Shown here: positions 12,232 to 12,925 of the stretch, piece after piece
Position numbering within the stretch: the stretch's first letter is position 1
How the letters are laid out: each line of letters begins with the position of its first letter
Assembly: GCA_023259925.1 (NCBI GenBank)
Contig: JALRDS010000030.1
Coordinates: 1 to 12,925 of the forward strand
Length of the DNA stretch: 12,925 bases
Direction of reading: 5' to 3'
Source of the DNA: Candidatus Saccharimonadia bacterium
Lineage (GTDB): Bacteria; Patescibacteriota; Saccharimonadia; Saccharimonadales; Saccharimonadaceae
The notes under the pieces: generated by a model
Told to the model about the DNA's origin: nothing
Databases searched by the model: none
What the model saw: only the letters and a program-made list of their open reading frames with translations
Program-made: the position numbers and the translations under genes

Positions 12232-12925
12232 CATTTACTTTGATTGTACCTGGATACTGCATGGTACTTTCAATCTTGTTAGCAATGTCACGTGCCAACT
12301 TTATACTCGAAAGATCATCAACTCGTTCTGGGCGAACAATCACACGCACTTCACGGCCGGCACTAATTGCGTACGCCTTATCAATGCCCTCAAAACTCGT
12401 TGCAACGTTCTCAAGCTCGCGCATACGTTCAGCAAAATTCTCGGCACTGATGTTTCGGGCACCTGGTCGGGCTGCACTGGCCGCATCTACAACACGCACC
12501 ACCAATGCCTCAGGGGTTGTCGCTTCGATGTCATCGTGGTGAGCCTCTATAGCATGCACTATCTCATCACTCATGCCGTACTTACGCGCCAGCTCCGCAC
12601 CAATATGGTGATGCTTGCCTTCAACTTTATGCGTTACCGCCTTACCAACATCATGCAGCAACGTCGCAATTTTTGCCACTCGTACGTTGGCACCTATTTC
12701 CTCAGCAATCATACCAGCAATATGCGCCATCTCAGTTGAATGCATTAGAACATTTTGCCCATGGCTCGTACGGTACTTTAATTCGCCAAGTAACCGTAAC
12801 ATTTCTTTCGGTATACCAACAACGCCAACTTCACGGGCAGCATCCTCACCAGCTCGTTCAACATCTTTACTGATTTGTTTCTCGGCTTTACTCACCACTT
12901 CTTCAATACGGCCTGGATGGATACG
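12194..12925 (-). CDS. rny: RNase Y (C-terminal part; 5' end outside window)
   Basis: 243 residues of the C-terminal region, open to the right edge. The frame continues from the edge with RIHPGRIEEVVSKAEKQ, matching the end of the KH domain and the linker of RNase Y, so the GTG codons near 12898 are internal and not a start. The HD phosphohydrolase domain shows HGQNVLMHSTEMAHIAG, the HD pair in LLHDVGKA (codons at 12650-12655), EGKHHHIGAELA, AHHDDIEA and DAASAARPGAR. The C-terminal tail with FEGIDKAYAISAGREVRVIV and the final VIRETRATEFAK is typical. RNase Y is a membrane-bound endoribonuclease that starts mRNA decay; the N-terminal TM, coiled coil and most of KH lie outside the window. It converges on, and overlaps by 38 bases, the four-TM gene. 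Confidence 0.96.
   Translation of the reverse strand, partial: RIHPGRIEEVVSKAEKQISKDVERAGEDAAREVGVVGIPKEMLRLLGELKYRTSHGQNVLMHSTEMAHIAGMIAEEIGANVRVAKIATLLHDVGKAVTHKVEGKHHHIGAELARKYGMSDEIVHAIEAHHDDIEATTPEALVVRVVDAASAARPGARNISAENFAERMRELENVATSFEGIDKAYAISAGREVRVIVRPERVDDLSSIKLARDIANKIESTMQYPGTIKVNVIRETRATEFAK

Noticed and set aside
12159..12542. 127-codon plus-strand open frame opposite RNase Y
   Set aside because: Low-complexity Ser/Arg/Ala product opposite the conserved HD-domain region of RNase Y.
12896..12898. GTG as the RNase Y start
   Set aside because: The frame stays open to the window edge and the upstream residues match conserved RNase Y sequence, so the gene is cut by the window.
1..12925. 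UGA recoding (Gracilibacteria/SR1-type genetic code)
   Set aside because: Several family-length genes end at TGA and conserved domains contain no in-frame TGA.
1..12925. CRISPR array, transposon or insertion-sequence ends
   Set aside because: No regularly spaced repeats, transposase-like proteins or terminal inverted repeats were seen.

Overview
The window looks like an ordinary chromosomal stretch of a Patescibacteria (CPR) bacterium, most likely Candidatus Saccharibacteria (TM7). The reasons are indirect: a murT-gatD pair, RNase Y, a membrane-anchored Clp-like ATPase, many small single-TM exported proteins of unknown role, compact gene packing with overlapping ends, and leaderless promoters. 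UGA is used as a stop (ends of the thioredoxin-like gene, the small membrane gene and murT), so this is not a UGA-recoding group such as Gracilibacteria/SR1. No transposase, CRISPR array or clear prophage is visible.

Layout. 41-748: anchored extracytoplasmic protein of unknown function. 843-2234: DEDDh exonuclease fused to a Cho/UvrC-type GIY-YIG nuclease. 2258-3486: two-gene operon with a membrane-anchored thioredoxin-like protein and a CcdA/DsbD-type electron carrier. 6306-3476 (minus): operon of a small membrane protein and a membrane-anchored double AAA+ Clp-like ATPase. 6379-8366: murT-gatD, which amidate D-Glu of the peptidoglycan precursor. 8367-8550: gap holding a minus-strand terminator. 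9012-8551 (minus): Bcp/PrxQ peroxiredoxin. 9077-9153: tRNA-Pro(UGG). 9204-9839: membrane-anchored lambda-endolysin-like (GH104) enzyme. 9921-11609: anchored subtilisin-like protease. 11641-12231: four-TM protein of unknown role. 12925-12194 (minus): C-terminal part of RNase Y, running off the right edge.

Functional themes. Much of the window concerns the cell envelope: precursor amidation (MurT/GatD), a wall-cleaving enzyme, an exported protease with six cysteines, and a thiol-disulfide relay (CcdA-like plus thioredoxin-like) that could service exported cysteines. DNA repair (exonuclease-Cho), RNA turnover (RNase Y) and peroxide defence (Bcp) fill the rest.

The most striking non-protein signal is at gene starts. 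Most genes that begin a transcription unit carry a TATAAT-like -10 box exactly 6 or 7 nt before the start codon, which predicts leaderless mRNAs. Genes inside operons instead overlap their upstream neighbour (TTGA, ATGA), and gatD also has a perfect Shine-Dalgarno. The most striking protein signal is the Clp-like ATPase: by eye it lacks the substrate-gripping pore-loop tyrosines in both AAA+ rings, the D1 arginine fingers and the ClpP-docking tripeptide, while D2 keeps intact ATPase motifs.
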